Assembly: GCA_013112585.1 (NCBI GenBank) | Contig: JABFGH010000019.1 | Coordinates: forward strand, 29,406-93,405 | DNA from: Ignavibacteriota bacterium | GTDB taxonomy: Bacteria > Bacteroidota > Ignavibacteria > Ignavibacteriales > Melioribacteraceae | Length of the DNA: 64,000 nucleotides | Reading direction: 5' to 3' | Part shown: piece after piece, positions 27,780 to 35,484 of the stretch | Position numbering within the stretch: position 1 is the stretch's first letter | Layout: each line of letters starts with the position of its first letter | Position numbers and translations under genes: made by a program | Notes under the pieces: generated by a model | Databases searched by the model: none | What the model was told of the DNA's origin: nothing | Seen by the model: the letters and a program-made list of their open reading frames with translations, nothing else

Positions 27780-29239
27780 TTTTTCACCGTTACAATTTTT
27801 GCATTAGTTTCTGAAATTATTTTTTTTGCCATTCCGTTAAAAATAATTTTATGAATAGGCAAAAGAGAATACCAGTATAATCTGCCAAGTAAACCATTGG
27901 GGCGAAAAGTTGCTTTCTGCATAAAGCTGTTTTTCTTTTCATCAACCTTCAGCTCAAGCCATGCTTCACCTGGGACTTTCATTTCCGCATAAAGTATAAG
28001 GCGACCGGTTTGCTTATTTGCAAAAATTACTCTCCACCAATCCAAGGCATCACCTTGCTTTAATTCCGTTGGGCTTCTTCTTCCCCTCCTAAGACCAACA
28101 CCGCCTACAACTTTATCTAATAAACCTCTTAGCACCCATGCCCAGTTCCAATAGTACCAGCCATTTTTACCGCCTATTTCCCAAACTTTATTTTTTACTT
28201 CAGCAGAGCTAATATTATAATGTATAGTTCGCTCATCGGTTTGGCAGCCGTATTCGGGTACTTCAACTTTATCTAAAAAGTTTTGTTCTAAATTGCCTGT
28301 AATTGCAGAGTCAATCCAGCTTGATTCAACTTTATTTGTCACAATCATTTTAAATGCCCGCTCAATTGCTTCTTCATATCCAATTAAATTTGTTTTAACA
28401 ATATTTTCAATTCCGGCAATTTCGCAAACAACTTTGTTTTTCATACTATCAACTAAACTTTTTGCAAGTTGAAAATTTGTTGATGTAACGAAGTAAAGCC
28501 AATAAGATGAGAGGCGGGGAGTTAAAACGGGAACTGTAATTATTATTCTTTTTAGTCCGCGCACCTTTGCATACAATTGAAGCATTTGCTTATATGTTAA
28601 AATATCAGGTCCGCCTATATCGAACACTTTACCGAACGCCTCTTGTTTATTTATAACTCCAAGCAAATAATCGATTACATTCTTTATAGCAATGGGCTGA
28701 CATTTTGTTTTAAGCCACTTGGGAGTAACCATAATAGGAAGTTTTTCTGCAAGGTCTCTTATTATCTCGAACGAACCGCTGCCGGATCCAATAATAATTG
28801 CAGCTCTTAATATTGTTGTTTCAGCATCAGCTTCTTGTAAAATTTTTTCAACATTTAACCGGGAGCTTAAATGTTTTGAAAGCTCCGTCTCATCATTAAT
28901 AATTCCGCTGAGATAAATTATTTGTTTAGCTTTAGTTTTGTTCAAAGCATTTACAAAGTTTTTAGCGGCTTTACTTTCAAGTGTAGAAAAGTGTGAGCTT
29001 GAAGCTCCCATTGAATGAACAAAATAGTATGCAATATCAATATCAGTTGGAATTTCTGTTAGGCTTTTTTCATCAAGCAAATCACCTTTTACTATTACTA
29101 TTCTTTCATTCTCATAATACTCATCAGAGAATCTTCGTGGGTCACGAACTAAACATACAACTGTATGACCTGCTTCGAGTAAGTGTGGTAATAATCTTTT
29201 CCCAATATAGCCTGTAGCCCCGGTCAATAAAATTTTCAT
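27776..29239 (-). CDS. NAD(P)-binding SDR-like protein fused to DUF2867
   Basis: 487 residues. Extended-SDR Rossmann domain at the N-terminus (MKILLTGATGYIGKRLLPHL; YFVHSMG; FDIGGPDILTY), then a C-terminal DUF2867 domain (from about residue 330, with KNGWYYWNWAWVLRG, GGVGLRRGRR and ALDWWRVIF). Domain order and length fit the family found in light-induced clusters of other bacteria. Substrate unknown. The start overlaps the FAD oxidoreductase stop by 4 nt. Confidence 0.85.
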   Translation of the reverse strand: MKILLTGATGYIGKRLLPHLLEAGHTVVCLVRDPRRFSDEYYENERIVIVKGDLLDEKSLTEIPTDIDIAYYFVHSMGASSSHFSTLESKAAKNFVNALNKTKAKQIIYLSGIINDETELSKHLSSRLNVEKILQEADAETTILRAAIIIGSGSGSFEIIRDLAEKLPIMVTPKWLKTKCQPIAIKNVIDYLLGVINKQEAFGKVFDIGGPDILTYKQMLQLYAKVRGLKRIIITVPVLTPRLSSYWLYFVTSTNFQLAKSLVDSMKNKVVCEIAGIENIVKTNLIGYEEAIERAFKMIVTNKVESSWIDSAITGNLEQNFLDKVEVPEYGCQTDERTIHYNISSAEVKNKVWEIGGKNGWYYWNWAWVLRGLLDKVVGGVGLRRGRRSPTELKQGDALDWWRVIFANKQTGRLILYAEMKVPGEAWLELKVDEKKNSFMQKATFRPNGLLGRLYWYSLLPIHKIIFNGMAKKIISETNAKIVTVKN

Positions 29240-30249
29240 TTTTCGGCAAGCTCAATTATTTGTTTGTTATTATAAATATGTTCGGCTGCGGATAGTCCCG
29301 ATAAATAAGCTGAGTCAATGTTATTTCCTCTGAATGCATCACCGGCTACTAACAATCCATTTTGCTTATCAATAACCTCAAAGGATTTGCCGGAAGAAAA
29401 TAATGGTTTTGAAAACTTCCATTTGTGAATTTGATAATCAAGGATTTTACTTGTGATCCATTTTCTAGATAATTCCAAGATCATTTTTCTCAATTCACTA
29501 TTGCTCTTATTCCAATTATCAACACTAAATGAATTTGACATTTCAACTGTTACTGCAGTTTTGAATTTATTTATTCCCTTAGAATTATTGTCAGTAATAA
29601 AAGAGACTGGACCCTCATCCAAATAAATTCCTCCTTTGCCGGCTAAGCTTATGCTTCCATCGGCAATAAAAAGTCCTACTATACTTCTTTCATATTTTAT
29701 TTCTTGCAAATTATTTTGAAGTGTCTTATCAAGGTCAATTTTGGAATTATCCAATAAATCTATTGCCTGCGGTACCGGGAGTGTTAACAACATAGTTTTT
29801 GATTTATAAACATTCCCAAGTTCATCTATCGATTGCCAAAAATTATTTATACGTCTAAGTTCAATCACTTTTGTCGAATTTAAAATATTTAATTCTTTTG
29901 ATAGAAAAATAGCTACTTCACGCATACTCTTTCTACCAATAAACTTTGGAGTTTCATCAACGTTTTCAACTTCATTCCATTTAGAGATGATTTGATTTTT
30001 GTAAAGTAGTGAAAGCAGTTCATCAAATTTCTCGGATGTTCCCTCTAAATATTTCGCTCCATAATCAAAAACTATTTTTTGATTTTCAAAATTTATTCTG
30101 CGTGTTGCCATGCGTCCGCCTATGCCTTTGCCTTTATCTAACAGAAGAACGCTGAGTCCCTTTTGCTGAAGGTAATTGCCTGCGGTTATGCCGGTAATTC
30201 CTGCGCCGACAATTATCGTATCAAATATTTTATTGTTAAAGTCATTCAT
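29236..30249 (-). CDS. Renalase-like FAD-dependent amine oxidoreductase
   Basis: 337 residues. FAD-binding dinucleotide motif TIIVGAGITGITAGNYLQ, then GKGIGGRMATRR, diagnostic of renalase-like enzymes, and a C-terminal FAD motif (LLVAGDAFRGNNIDSAYLSG). Likely an NAD(P)H-dependent oxidase of unknown substrate. It sits 7 nt after the SDR gene in the minus-strand light-associated operon. Confidence 0.83.
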   Translation of the reverse strand: MNDFNNKIFDTIIVGAGITGITAGNYLQQKGLSVLLLDKGKGIGGRMATRRINFENQKIVFDYGAKYLEGTSEKFDELLSLLYKNQIISKWNEVENVDETPKFIGRKSMREVAIFLSKELNILNSTKVIELRRINNFWQSIDELGNVYKSKTMLLTLPVPQAIDLLDNSKIDLDKTLQNNLQEIKYERSIVGLFIADGSISLAGKGGIYLDEGPVSFITDNNSKGINKFKTAVTVEMSNSFSVDNWNKSNSELRKMILELSRKWITSKILDYQIHKWKFSKPLFSSGKSFEVIDKQNGLLVAGDAFRGNNIDSAYLSGLSAAEHIYNNKQIIELAEK

Positions 30250-30256
30250 ATAATTA

Positions 30257-31003
30257 TCAGTTAGCTTTCATACCGCCATCTATTGGTAAAATTGTTCCTG
30301 TTACCCACGCGGAATTATCCGATGCCAAATAAAGTATAGCTTCGGTAACATCTTTAGGTTCACCAATTCTTCCCATGGGATGCATTGACGTGGATGCTTT
30401 TTTTGAAATTTCATTTTGAGTTAAAAATTTAGCCAGAGGAGTATCTACCAATCCTAACGCAACCCCATTAAATCTAATACCCCGTTTAGCATAGGTTACC
30501 GAAGCTGAGCGGATCATCGCTTCTAATCCTCCTTTTGCGGCACTAATTGCTTCATGGTTCATTAATCCTTTGGAGCCTGCAACAGAGGAAACAACAACTA
30601 CTGATCCCTGTTTTTGTTTCTGCATCTGTTTTAGTGAAGCCTTAATTGCCAAAAAAGGTGAAGTTAAATTTAGGTCTAAAACATCTTTGAACGTTTCGAT
30701 ATCTGTATTGTGTAATGGTTTTAATACAATTGAACCAACGGCATGAACTAATGAATCTAATCTTCCAAATTTTTCAACAGTTTTATTAACTGCATTTTCT
30801 AAGTCTTCAAAACTTGTCGCGTCACCTTCAATAATTAGACTTTCATTATTCAGCGAAGTACCTAAATCTTCTAATTTTCCCCTGTTCTTTGAAAACAATA
30901 CAACTGATGAACCTTCTTCATCAAATCTTTTTGCAGCAGCGCTGCCTATTCCACCGGTTGCTCCTATTATCAATACTACTTTATTTTCAAAATTGTTTTT
31001 CAT
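30257..31003 (-). CDS. SDR-family oxidoreductase
   Basis: 248 residues of the classical short-chain dehydrogenase type: TGxxxGIG-like VLIIGATGGIGSAAAKRF, NAG-equivalent VHAVGS, a catalytic Ser in VVVSSVAG, and C-terminal PMGRIGEPKDVTEAILYLAS with GTILPIDGG. The usual Y-x-x-x-K is altered: the segment after the serine reads NHEAISAAKGG, so the catalytic Tyr is replaced by Ile or is shifted. The remaining AAKGG keeps the Lys. Substrate unknown; catalytic competence is uncertain. Confidence 0.82.
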   Translation of the reverse strand: MKNNFENKVVLIIGATGGIGSAAAKRFDEEGSSVVLFSKNRGKLEDLGTSLNNESLIIEGDATSFEDLENAVNKTVEKFGRLDSLVHAVGSIVLKPLHNTDIETFKDVLDLNLTSPFLAIKASLKQMQKQKQGSVVVVSSVAGSKGLMNHEAISAAKGGLEAMIRSASVTYAKRGIRFNGVALGLVDTPLAKFLTQNEISKKASTSMHPMGRIGEPKDVTEAILYLASDNSAWVTGTILPIDGGMKAN

Positions 31004-31094
31004 TTTTCTCTTAATGTTATTTGTACAAAATGTCCTATTAAAATGTGTTGAATAAAAATTAGATTTTTATAATCGGCTTATGTGCTGATTAAAA

Positions 31095-32042
31095 TCAATT
31101 GTACTTGTTTTCGCGGATTGCAGATAGACTTTTTTTAAAGTTAGCGATATCTAAAATTACCCTTGCTCCAATTTCTTCTAATACATCTAAATAACCCCTG
31201 GCACCTTTACCGCCAACAAGAAGCGAGATATTATCCGGTAGAATCTGTTTAAACTTTATCAGTTCTTTTCTCAACATATAATCATCTAGCGGGTAAACAA
31301 TACTTATTGCAATTGCTTTACAATTAAGTTGTTCTGCTGCACCAACAATTTCTTCTGCAGGTAGATTTGGACCAAGATAAGTAACGTTCCATCCCTCACT
31401 TGAAGCTACAGCCGAAACGATTAAAGCCCCAAGTTCATGAAGTTGACCTTGAGGCGTTGTAGCTAAAATTTTCGGCGCTGATTCGCTGTTTTTACTGGTA
31501 TCAATCAAATTGGAAAGAAATCCTCTCAGCGAGGCAGTAACCATATGTTCATGATAAACTCTAATTTCACCCTCTTTCCATAAATCGCCAATATGAGTGA
31601 TTAAAGGAATTATTATTCTATCAAGCAAAACGGGCTGACTAAAACTTACCGATGCCTTATACAAGGTTGATTCAAGTTCTTTAAGATCTAAAGCATAGAC
31701 GGATTTTAGACAACTGGTGAAATACTTATCAGGGTCAGTTGGTTGTCTAACTTCCCGCTGAACTTTATAATTCTCCATTCTCGGTTCCTGCCGATCTTCA
31801 ACTAAGTCGCGAAGCTCATCAATTGATAAATTAGCAATACCGCCAATATTGTGACCTTGATCTGTTAATTTAAGCAAAATTTGCAGTTTTTCAATATCTG
31901 ATTCTGAATAGAGTCTTCTATTAGTTTCAGTTCTGTTCGGAACAACTGCATTATAACGTTTTTCCCATGCTCTAATAACATGGACGCTTAGCCCTGTTTT
32001 TTGGGCTACAGCTTTGATCGGATATTTGTTTTCGTTTTTCAT
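31095..32042 (-). CDS. B12-binding MerR-family photoreceptor regulator (CarH/LitR type)
   Basis: 315 residues. N-terminal MerR winged helix (YPIKAVAQKTGLSVHVIRAWEKRY), a four-helix B12-cap with W-x9-EH (WKEGEIRVYHEH), and a C-terminal cobalamin-binding Rossmann domain with QLHELG (the H-x-x-G lower-ligand motif) and GGKGARGYLD. In characterised CarH/LitR proteins, adenosylcobalamin gives a DNA-bound tetramer in the dark and light breaks it, de-repressing carotenoid and photolyase genes. That is what the surroundings suggest here. It lies next to a promoter pair with 11-bp direct repeats, and its own -7 element is 4 nt from the ATG. Confidence 0.9.
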   Translation of the reverse strand: MKNENKYPIKAVAQKTGLSVHVIRAWEKRYNAVVPNRTETNRRLYSESDIEKLQILLKLTDQGHNIGGIANLSIDELRDLVEDRQEPRMENYKVQREVRQPTDPDKYFTSCLKSVYALDLKELESTLYKASVSFSQPVLLDRIIIPLITHIGDLWKEGEIRVYHEHMVTASLRGFLSNLIDTSKNSESAPKILATTPQGQLHELGALIVSAVASSEGWNVTYLGPNLPAEEIVGAAEQLNCKAIAISIVYPLDDYMLRKELIKFKQILPDNISLLVGGKGARGYLDVLEEIGARVILDIANFKKSLSAIRENKYN

Positions 32043-32077
32043 AATTCAAATATAATCATTTGTCTAAGAGTTGTCAA
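32042..32077 (-). promoter_or_regulatory. Leftward promoter with 11-bp operator repeats (merR side)
   Basis: On the minus strand: TTGACA (32077-32072), 17 nt, TATATTTG (32054-32047). TTGACAA and TAGACAA half-sites are exactly 11 bp apart; the first is the -35 and the second lies in the spacer. Direct repeats of about 11 bp fit the CarH operator layout. The -7 element ends 4 nt before the ATG, predicting a leaderless transcript. Confidence 0.72.
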
Positions 32078-32183
32078 GAATATTTTTAGAAAAATATTTT
32101 ACATGAATTTCTGCGATTATCGGCTAAAAACAAAACATATCGTTAGGCTGATAAAAAAAGATGAAATAAATTTTGTTTTTTAC

Positions 32184-32249
32184 TTGACAAATACTCGACA
32201 AGAAGTTATATTTGCCTCAACAATAATTAGACAATAACTAAACAAGCAA
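32184..32249 (+). promoter_or_regulatory. Rightward promoter with 11-bp operator repeats (DUF4397/fasciclin side)
   Basis: TTGACA (32184-32189), 17 nt, TATATTTG (32207-32214), with TTGACAA and TCGACAA 11 bp apart, the second in the spacer: the same layout as the leftward promoter. A second pair, TAGACAA and TAAACAA (32228 and 32239), also 11 bp apart, lies in the predicted 5' untranslated region. Confidence 0.72.
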
Positions 32250-32275
32250 AATAAAATAAACAAAAGGAACAGAAA

Positions 32276-33601
32276 ATGAACAAACTAAGTAAATTATTCG
32301 CACTTTTATTTCTATCATTATTTATAGTAGTATCATGTTCAGATGATGAAGAAACACCAATTCAACCCACTCCAACTCCAGAAGAATCTTCAGTAAGAGT
32401 TATACATGCAAGTTATGATGCACCTGCAGTTGACATTTGGGTCGACGGTGCAGTTGCTATAAGCAACTTATCTTATGGCGAAAGTTCAGGTTACGCTGTT
32501 TTGCCGTCCGGTACAAGAAATATTAAAGTTTCACCAACCGGTGCTTCATCGCCTATAGTAATAGATGTTGATTTAACAATAGATGCTAACAGTGAATATA
32601 CTGTATTAGCTACTGATCAATTAAGTAATATTACACCAATCGTCGCTGTTGATCAAAGAGCGATTAACACTTCAAAAGCTAAAATTAGATTTATTCATGC
32701 CAGCCCTGACGCTCCGGCAGTTGATATAAAAGTAGAAGATGGAATGGGTGCTGCATTGTTTGGTAATGTTAGCTTTCAAGATGTAAAAGATTACATAGAA
32801 GTTGATGCCGGAACTTATAATTTAGCCGTAACACCTGCCGGTTCAACCCAGGAAGTTGTAATTCTTGGTAACGTGCCTTTAACAAGCGGGTTAGTTTATA
32901 CAGTTCTTGCAAGAGGAACTTTAGATGCTAGTGACAGCGTACCTTTTGAAGTTAGAACGTTTGTAGATAACGAAGCCGGAAATGCATTCGTTGACTTAAT
33001 GGCAGCAACTACCAATGTAAAAGTTGTTCATGCTTCACCGGATGCGCCCGCAGTTGATTTATTAGTAAATGACGCAATTGCAGGATCGGGATTAGCTTTT
33101 CCAAATAATACAGGCTACTTGAATATAACCGCAGGTACAAAAAATGTAAAAGTTAATGTCGCCGGTACCTCAACTACAGTAATAAATGCAGATGTATTAT
33201 TTAACGCTTACAATAACTATTCAGTTTACGCGGTTGATGCAGCAGCTAACATTGCCCCGCTTGTAATTGAAGATGACCTTACCGTGCCGGCTTCAGGCAA
33301 AGCTCATGTAAGATTTATTCACCTTTCACCGGATGCACCGGCTGTTGACATAACCTTAACTGACGGTACGATAATATTTGGCAACAATTCATTCAAAGAC
33401 TTTACAGCCTTTACTCCACTTGATGCAGGATCATATGACTTACAAGTAAGAGTAGCCGGTACAAGCACTGTTGCTTTAGAACTTGGAACCATAACTGTAA
33501 CTGAAGGAAATATTTATACAGTATTTGCCAAAGGGTTCTTGAACGGAACCGGTGACCAAGCTTTAGGCGCAGAAATAATCGTTAACAATCAATTATTATA
33601 A
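32276..33601 (+). CDS. DUF4397-repeat lipoprotein
   Basis: 441 residues. Signal with lipobox (LFIVVSCSDD), then four similar repeats of about 100 residues, each opening like VRVIHASYDAPAVDIWVDG, RFIHASPDAPAVDIKVEDG, VKVVHASPDAPAVDLLVND and VRFIHLSPDAPAVDITLTDG; these are DUF4397 modules. An anchored surface protein of unknown ligand. It is the first gene to the right of the photoreceptor promoter, with AAGGA upstream of the ATG. Light-controlled expression is inferred from the operator repeats. Confidence 0.88.
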   Translation: MNKLSKLFALLFLSLFIVVSCSDDEETPIQPTPTPEESSVRVIHASYDAPAVDIWVDGAVAISNLSYGESSGYAVLPSGTRNIKVSPTGASSPIVIDVDLTIDANSEYTVLATDQLSNITPIVAVDQRAINTSKAKIRFIHASPDAPAVDIKVEDGMGAALFGNVSFQDVKDYIEVDAGTYNLAVTPAGSTQEVVILGNVPLTSGLVYTVLARGTLDASDSVPFEVRTFVDNEAGNAFVDLMAATTNVKVVHASPDAPAVDLLVNDAIAGSGLAFPNNTGYLNITAGTKNVKVNVAGTSTTVINADVLFNAYNNYSVYAVDAAANIAPLVIEDDLTVPASGKAHVRFIHLSPDAPAVDITLTDGTIIFGNNSFKDFTAFTPLDAGSYDLQVRVAGTSTVALELGTITVTEGNIYTVFAKGFLNGTGDQALGAEIIVNNQLL

Positions 33602-33631
33602 AAATCAAAACAATATAAAACGGAGAACAAA

Positions 33632-34141
33632 ATGAAAACGTTATTAAATAAATCAGTATTCGCAGCAGTTGTAATATTATTAAGTGCATCACTTTTAATA
33701 GCAGGCGGACATAAATCAGAAAAGCATTCAAAGAAAGATATAGTTGAAACAGCCTTAGCAGCCGGATCATTCACAACATTGGCTACAGCATTAACAGAAG
33801 CTGACCTGGTTTCGGCTCTACAAGGTGAAGGTCCTTTTACAGTATTTGCACCAACAGATGAAGCGTTTGCAAAATTGCCTGAAGGAACTTTAGAAAGTCT
33901 ATTGAATGATAAAGATGCTTTGAAAAATATCCTTCTCTATCATGTAGTATCCGGTAAAGTATCATCAGAGCAAGTAGTAAAAATTGATGCTGCAGAAACT
34001 TTAGCAGGATCAAAAGTAAATATTAAAGTAAAAGACGGCGGCGTTATGATTAACAATTCAAACGTAACGACAGCAGATGTTTATGCCTCTAACGGTGTTA
34101 TCCATGTTATTGACACAGTATTGCTGCCGCCAAGTAAATAG
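33632..34141 (+). CDS. Fasciclin (FAS1)-domain secreted protein
   Basis: 169 residues. Signal peptide (SVFAAVVILLSASLLIAGG) followed by one FAS1 domain: FTTLATALTEADLVSALQGE, PFTVFAPTDEAFAKLP, LLYHVVSGKVSS and ASNGVIHVIDTVLLP. Such proteins are often carotenoid-binding or adhesion modules; some bacterial and cyanobacterial FAS1 proteins are tied to light responses. It lies 30 nt after the DUF4397 gene and is followed by a hairpin, so this pair can be a short transcript. Confidence 0.92.
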   Translation: MKTLLNKSVFAAVVILLSASLLIAGGHKSEKHSKKDIVETALAAGSFTTLATALTEADLVSALQGEGPFTVFAPTDEAFAKLPEGTLESLLNDKDALKNILLYHVVSGKVSSEQVVKIDAAETLAGSKVNIKVKDGGVMINNSNVTTADVYASNGVIHVIDTVLLPPSK

Positions 34142-34151
34142 ATAATGATTT

Positions 34152-34182
34152 AGTCCGCTCTAAATTTTAGGGCGGACTTTCT
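34152..34182 (+). terminator. Hairpin/terminator after the fasciclin gene
   Basis: AGTCCGC and GCGGACT arms (plus an inner CTAAA/TTTAG pairing) with a short TTTC tail. The weak T-run suggests partial termination before the sigma-factor gene. Confidence 0.65.
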
Positions 34183-34207
34183 TAAAAATTAAAAACGGGT
34201 CGGAAAA

Positions 34208-34849
34208 ATGAAATACTCAAAAATAAATTACGTAGAACATAACAGCTCACTTAACTACAAAGCATTTGAAGAAGAAGCAGTTATTCACAGTAAAGCAGTT
34301 TATCACTTTGCTCTTTCAATGACAGGCAATCCTGAAGATGCCAATGATCTAGTTCAAGAAACTTACTTAAAAGCATTCAAGCACTTCAATAATTTTACAA
34401 AAGGTTCTAACTGTAAAGCTTGGTTATTTATGATACTTAAGAACACCTTTATAAATGAATACAGAAAAAAGAAGCGTGAGCCATACAAAGTAAACTATGA
34501 TGATATTGAGGAATTTTATGAAACAATTAAGCCGGAACAAATAGATCCGGGAGAAAATTTAGATAGTATCTATGCCGATACTTTTGATGATGATATTTCA
34601 AAAGCTATTGCTGAGCTGCCTGAAAATTTCCGATCAATTGTACTTTTATGTGATATGGAAGGATACTCATACGAAGAGATTGCGGAACATATTCAATGCC
34701 CGATTGGAACTGTAAGATCAAGACTGCATAGAGCGAGAAAACAGCTTCAATCCAAATTGCAGAAGTATGCGGAGAATAATGGCTATATAAAGAATATAAA
34801 AGAAAATGATTCCGATAAAAATGATGTTGAACTGGCTTTTGCCGGATAA
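34208..34849 (+). CDS. ECF-type RNA polymerase sigma factor
   Basis: 213 residues with sigma region 2 (HFALSMTGNPEDANDLVQET, YLKAFKHF) and region 4 (LPENFRSIVLLCDMEGYSYE, CPIGTVRSRLHRARKQL). An extended C-terminal tail of about 25 acidic/basic residues follows. No anti-sigma gene is adjacent. In other bacteria a CarH/LitR regulator is often paired with an ECF sigma factor that switches on carotenoid genes (e.g. LitS/CarQ); the location just before the crt operon fits this. Confidence 0.9.
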   Translation: MKYSKINYVEHNSSLNYKAFEEEAVIHSKAVYHFALSMTGNPEDANDLVQETYLKAFKHFNNFTKGSNCKAWLFMILKNTFINEYRKKKREPYKVNYDDIEEFYETIKPEQIDPGENLDSIYADTFDDDISKAIAELPENFRSIVLLCDMEGYSYEEIAEHIQCPIGTVRSRLHRARKQLQSKLQKYAENNGYIKNIKENDSDKNDVELAFAG

Positions 34850-34870
34850 AAATAAATGGAGAATGGAAAG

Positions 34871-35371
34871 ATGTTTAATATAAAAAGTGAGCAGATAATA
34901 AAACTACCGATTGAAAAAGTATTTTCATTTTTCGAACGACCCGAAAATTTATCTTTAATAACACCAAAGTGGTTAAAGTTTAACATACTAACACCCGAAC
35001 CGCTTGTAATGAAAAGCGGAGCCATTTTCGATTACCAAATTAAAATTTTCGGAATTCCCAATCGATGGAAAACCTTAATAACAGATTACGATCCGCCATA
35101 TAAATTTGTTGATGAGCAGGCAAAAGGACCTTACAAAAAGTGGATTCATACTCACACTTTTGAAAAGATTGAAGGAGGAACACTTGTAACAGATAATGTT
35201 GATTATGATTTGTATGGCGGAGCTGCAGCAAAAATTATAAATGAGATTTACATAAAGCATTCCGTAAAAAGCATATTTACATATAGATCAAAAGTGTTAA
35301 ACGAAATTTTAACACCCGAATTATCGGATAGTTTATTAGTAAGCGAAAACCAGGTAATAGTACAATCATAA
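34871..35371 (+). CDS. SRPBCC (START-like) family protein
   Basis: About 166 residues from the ATG at 34871, which has GGAG and GGAAAG upstream; an ATG at 34856 has no site. Pattern: FNIKSEQIIKLPIEKVFSFF (N-terminal strand and helix), GAIFDYQIKIFGIPNRWKTLI, FVDEQAKGPYKKWIHTHTFE and GTLVTDNVDYDLYGG. A ligand-binding hydrophobic cavity is typical of this fold; lipid or carotenoid binding is possible. It lies 21 nt after the sigma-factor gene. Confidence 0.83.
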   Translation: MFNIKSEQIIKLPIEKVFSFFERPENLSLITPKWLKFNILTPEPLVMKSGAIFDYQIKIFGIPNRWKTLITDYDPPYKFVDEQAKGPYKKWIHTHTFEKIEGGTLVTDNVDYDLYGGAAAKIINEIYIKHSVKSIFTYRSKVLNEILTPELSDSLLVSENQVIVQS

Positions 35372-35385
35372 AAGAGGAATATAAA

Positions 35386-35451
35386 ATGAAGAACAATATT
35401 AAATTAAACAGCAGTAGAGTAATTCTTTACTTCTTAAATAATTTTTCCTAA
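35386..35451 (+). CDS. Possible 21-residue leader peptide before crtI
   Basis: ATG at 35386 with AGAGGAATATAAA upstream, a good ribosome site, and 21 codons (MKNNIKLNSSRVILYFLNNF...) ending TAA. It lies between the SRPBCC and crtI genes, in an otherwise empty 114-nt gap. Could be a leader peptide, a remnant of a longer gene, or chance. No family recognised. Confidence 0.3.
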   Translation: MKNNIKLNSSRVILYFLNNFS

Positions 35452-35484
35452 AATAACTACACAATAGGACAAGGCATCGCAAGA

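Noticed and set aside
31004..31094. A second 11-bp operator pair before the SDR gene
   Set aside because: ACA-containing motifs there are 9 bp apart, not 11, and no TATATTTG element is in phase.
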